From the NCBI GenBank assembly GCA_018269055.1, contig JAFDVI010000017.1, positions 19,107 to 83,106 of the forward strand: a stretch of 64,000 nt of DNA, read 5' to 3'. Position 1 is the first letter of the stretch. Each line of letters begins with the position of its first letter. Positions 63,112 through 64,000 of the stretch are shown here, piece after piece. The notes beneath the pieces were generated by a model, which had not been told where the DNA came from, made no database searches, and saw only the letters and a program-made list of their open reading frames with translations. The stretch comes from Acidobacteriota bacterium (GTDB taxonomy: Bacteria > Acidobacteriota > Blastocatellia > RBC074). Position numbers and translations under genes: made by a program.

Positions 63112-64000
63112 TTGGATTTACTTTTGATGCCCTTCGAGCCGGGATGAAGCTGGCCAGCATAGAAACTGCGAACAACGATGGCGCGATGGTGATGAAGGTT
63201 ACGAGATCAGTGGCGGCGATTCCGTAAAGCAGGCCTGACATCAATCGGGTCATCATCAGTGAACCAGCCAAACCGATCAAGACTCCCGCCAATGCCAACT
63301 TCGCCCCATCGCCAACCACCATCTTCAGGATTGCAGACTGCTGTGCGCCCAGTGCCATTCTGACGCCGAGTTCGTGCGTTTGCTGCGTCACGTTGTATGA
63401 CATGACGCCGTAAATGCCTACGATTGCCAGCAATCCGGCCACTGCTGCAAAAATCATCAGCAAGGTCAGATTGAAGCGTCGCTGCGCCAGAGAATTGTGC
63501 ATGATCTCTTCCATCGTTTGCAGTTGCGTCACGGGCAGCGAAGAATCAATCGAATGCAGTTCTTTGCGAATTGATGGGATCAGGCCGCGCGGTTCGACGG
63601 TGGTGCGGATGACGAAGCTGCTGATGCGCAACGCTTGCGGCCAGGTGTTTTGCTCCTGCGGGACATAAATCGCCGGATCAACCCCGCCGTCCAGACTGGT
63701 CAGTTTGGCATTGCCCACCACGCCGACAATTTCACGAAAGCGAGTTTTTTCCGTCCCAAGTTGCAATCGTTTGCCGACCGGGTCTTCGTTGGGAAAGAAA
63801 CGGCGCGCCAGTTCTTCGTTGATGATGACGGCATCGGGCGTATCCACCTTGTCGTGTTCGGTAAACTCGCGCCCATTGCGCAAAGCAATGCCCATCGTTC
63901 GGAAATAGTCGAAGCTGATGGTTCGATAATCGGCAGTTGGTTCATTGCCCACGGGAACCGGTTTCCCTTCGGCAGTGAAGGTGACGGTGGCCAATCCGAC
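63089..64000 (-). CDS. MacB/FtsX-type permease, C-terminal part (ADOP-like), runs off the window
   Basis: The last 304 or so residues of a large ABC-type permease. The frame is open to base 64000, so the start lies outside. The MacB periplasmic core (YFRTMGIALRNGREFTEHD, INEELARRFFPNEDPVGKRL) is followed by the FtsX domain (LLMIFAAVAGLLAIVGIYGVM, TQQTHELGVRMALGA, and the end PARRASKVNPIIALRGE). This matches the acidobacterial duplicated orphan permease family, which lacks its own ATPase and is highly amplified in that phylum. Substrate unknown. Confidence 0.88.
   Translation of the reverse strand, partial: VGLATVTFTAEGKPVPVGNEPTADYRTISFDYFRTMGIALRNGREFTEHDKVDTPDAVIINEELARRFFPNEDPVGKRLQLGTEKTRFREIVGVVGNAKLTSLDGGVDPAIYVPQEQNTWPQALRISSFVIRTTVEPRGLIPSIRKELHSIDSSLPVTQLQTMEEIMHNSLAQRRFNLTLLMIFAAVAGLLAIVGIYGVMSYNVTQQTHELGVRMALGAQQSAILKMVVGDGAKLALAGVLIGLAGSLMMTRLMSGLLYGIAATDLVTFITIAPSLFAVSMLASFIPARRASKVNPIIALRGE

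Overview
The window looks like a chromosomal segment from an Acidobacteriota member. The two best lineage markers are a Solibacter-type C-terminal domain (TIGR03437-like) on the protein at 10607-12364 and an acidobacterial-type MacB/FtsX permease (ADOP-like) running off the right edge. Placement below phylum, for example Blastocatellia, is inference only. The DNA is moderately GC-rich, genes are in tight operons, and no rRNA, tRNA, CRISPR array or intact insertion sequence was seen. Interspersed palindromic repeats are common.

Layout. 1-3105 (+): end of a NiFe-hydrogenase maturation operon, hypF(partial)-hypC-hypD-hypE, closed by a bidirectional terminator. 3186-13577 (-): a seven-haem cytochrome c, a HAF-repeat protein, a TolC/MFP/RND efflux set, a small membrane protein and a YHS-type metal-site protein. 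13693-14483 (-): DUF302 protein, a 29-residue membrane peptide and a DUF2892 protein. Divergent from these, 14670-16873 (+): a sulfide:quinone-reductase-like flavoprotein, a 48-residue protein and Dps, with a terminator. 17170-21741 (+): an unusual respiratory operon (two bd-oxidase-like membrane proteins, one with a fused haem c, plus Rieske and cytochrome b) ending in an ArsR-type regulator.

21811-31653 (-) is a nitrate module: NarI-like membrane subunit, Nas/Nap-like molybdoenzyme, GerW/YtfJ protein, four-cluster ferredoxin subunit, monohaem protein, Rieske protein, hemerythrin, small membrane protein, NarK transporter and an alginate-export-type porin. 31964-45316 (-) is a clade II nitrous oxide reductase operon: NAD(P)H-type flavin/FeS oxidoreductase, Rieske, cytochrome b, pentahaem and monohaem cytochromes, nosZ, nosB-like, nosD, nosF, nosL, nosY and an FGE/SUMF1-like protein. 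45778-48764 holds ric (minus), divergent from ywiC-like, a Crp/Fnr regulator and a second dps. Together these suggest a facultative nitrate and N2O respirer with NO-damage repair. No nitrite or NO reductase is present here.

48914-64000 is mostly housekeeping: accD, M28 peptidase, CPBP protease, Nudix hydrolase, M16 peptidase, an ABC exporter, DUF4412, a TIM-barrel isomerase, cupin, P-loop kinase, YpdA-like flavoprotein and the permease fragment.

Three observations stand out. (1) The 1.7-kb gap at 53147-54861 holds five tandem copies of a two-hairpin RNA module whose stems change while the loops stay fixed. Nearly all mispairs are A-C on the plus strand, meaning G-U on the minus strand, so this looks like a large minus-strand structured ncRNA ending at a terminator. 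(2) Two nearly identical TGAC-TTAW-GTCA boxes lie upstream of the nos operon and between ric and ywiC, each with a -10-like hexamer 32-34 bp away, the geometry of class II Crp/Fnr activation; a Crp/Fnr gene is adjacent. (3) One palindromic repeat family is inserted in frame inside the RND pump and the NosL signal region and also sits between two nos-operon genes.
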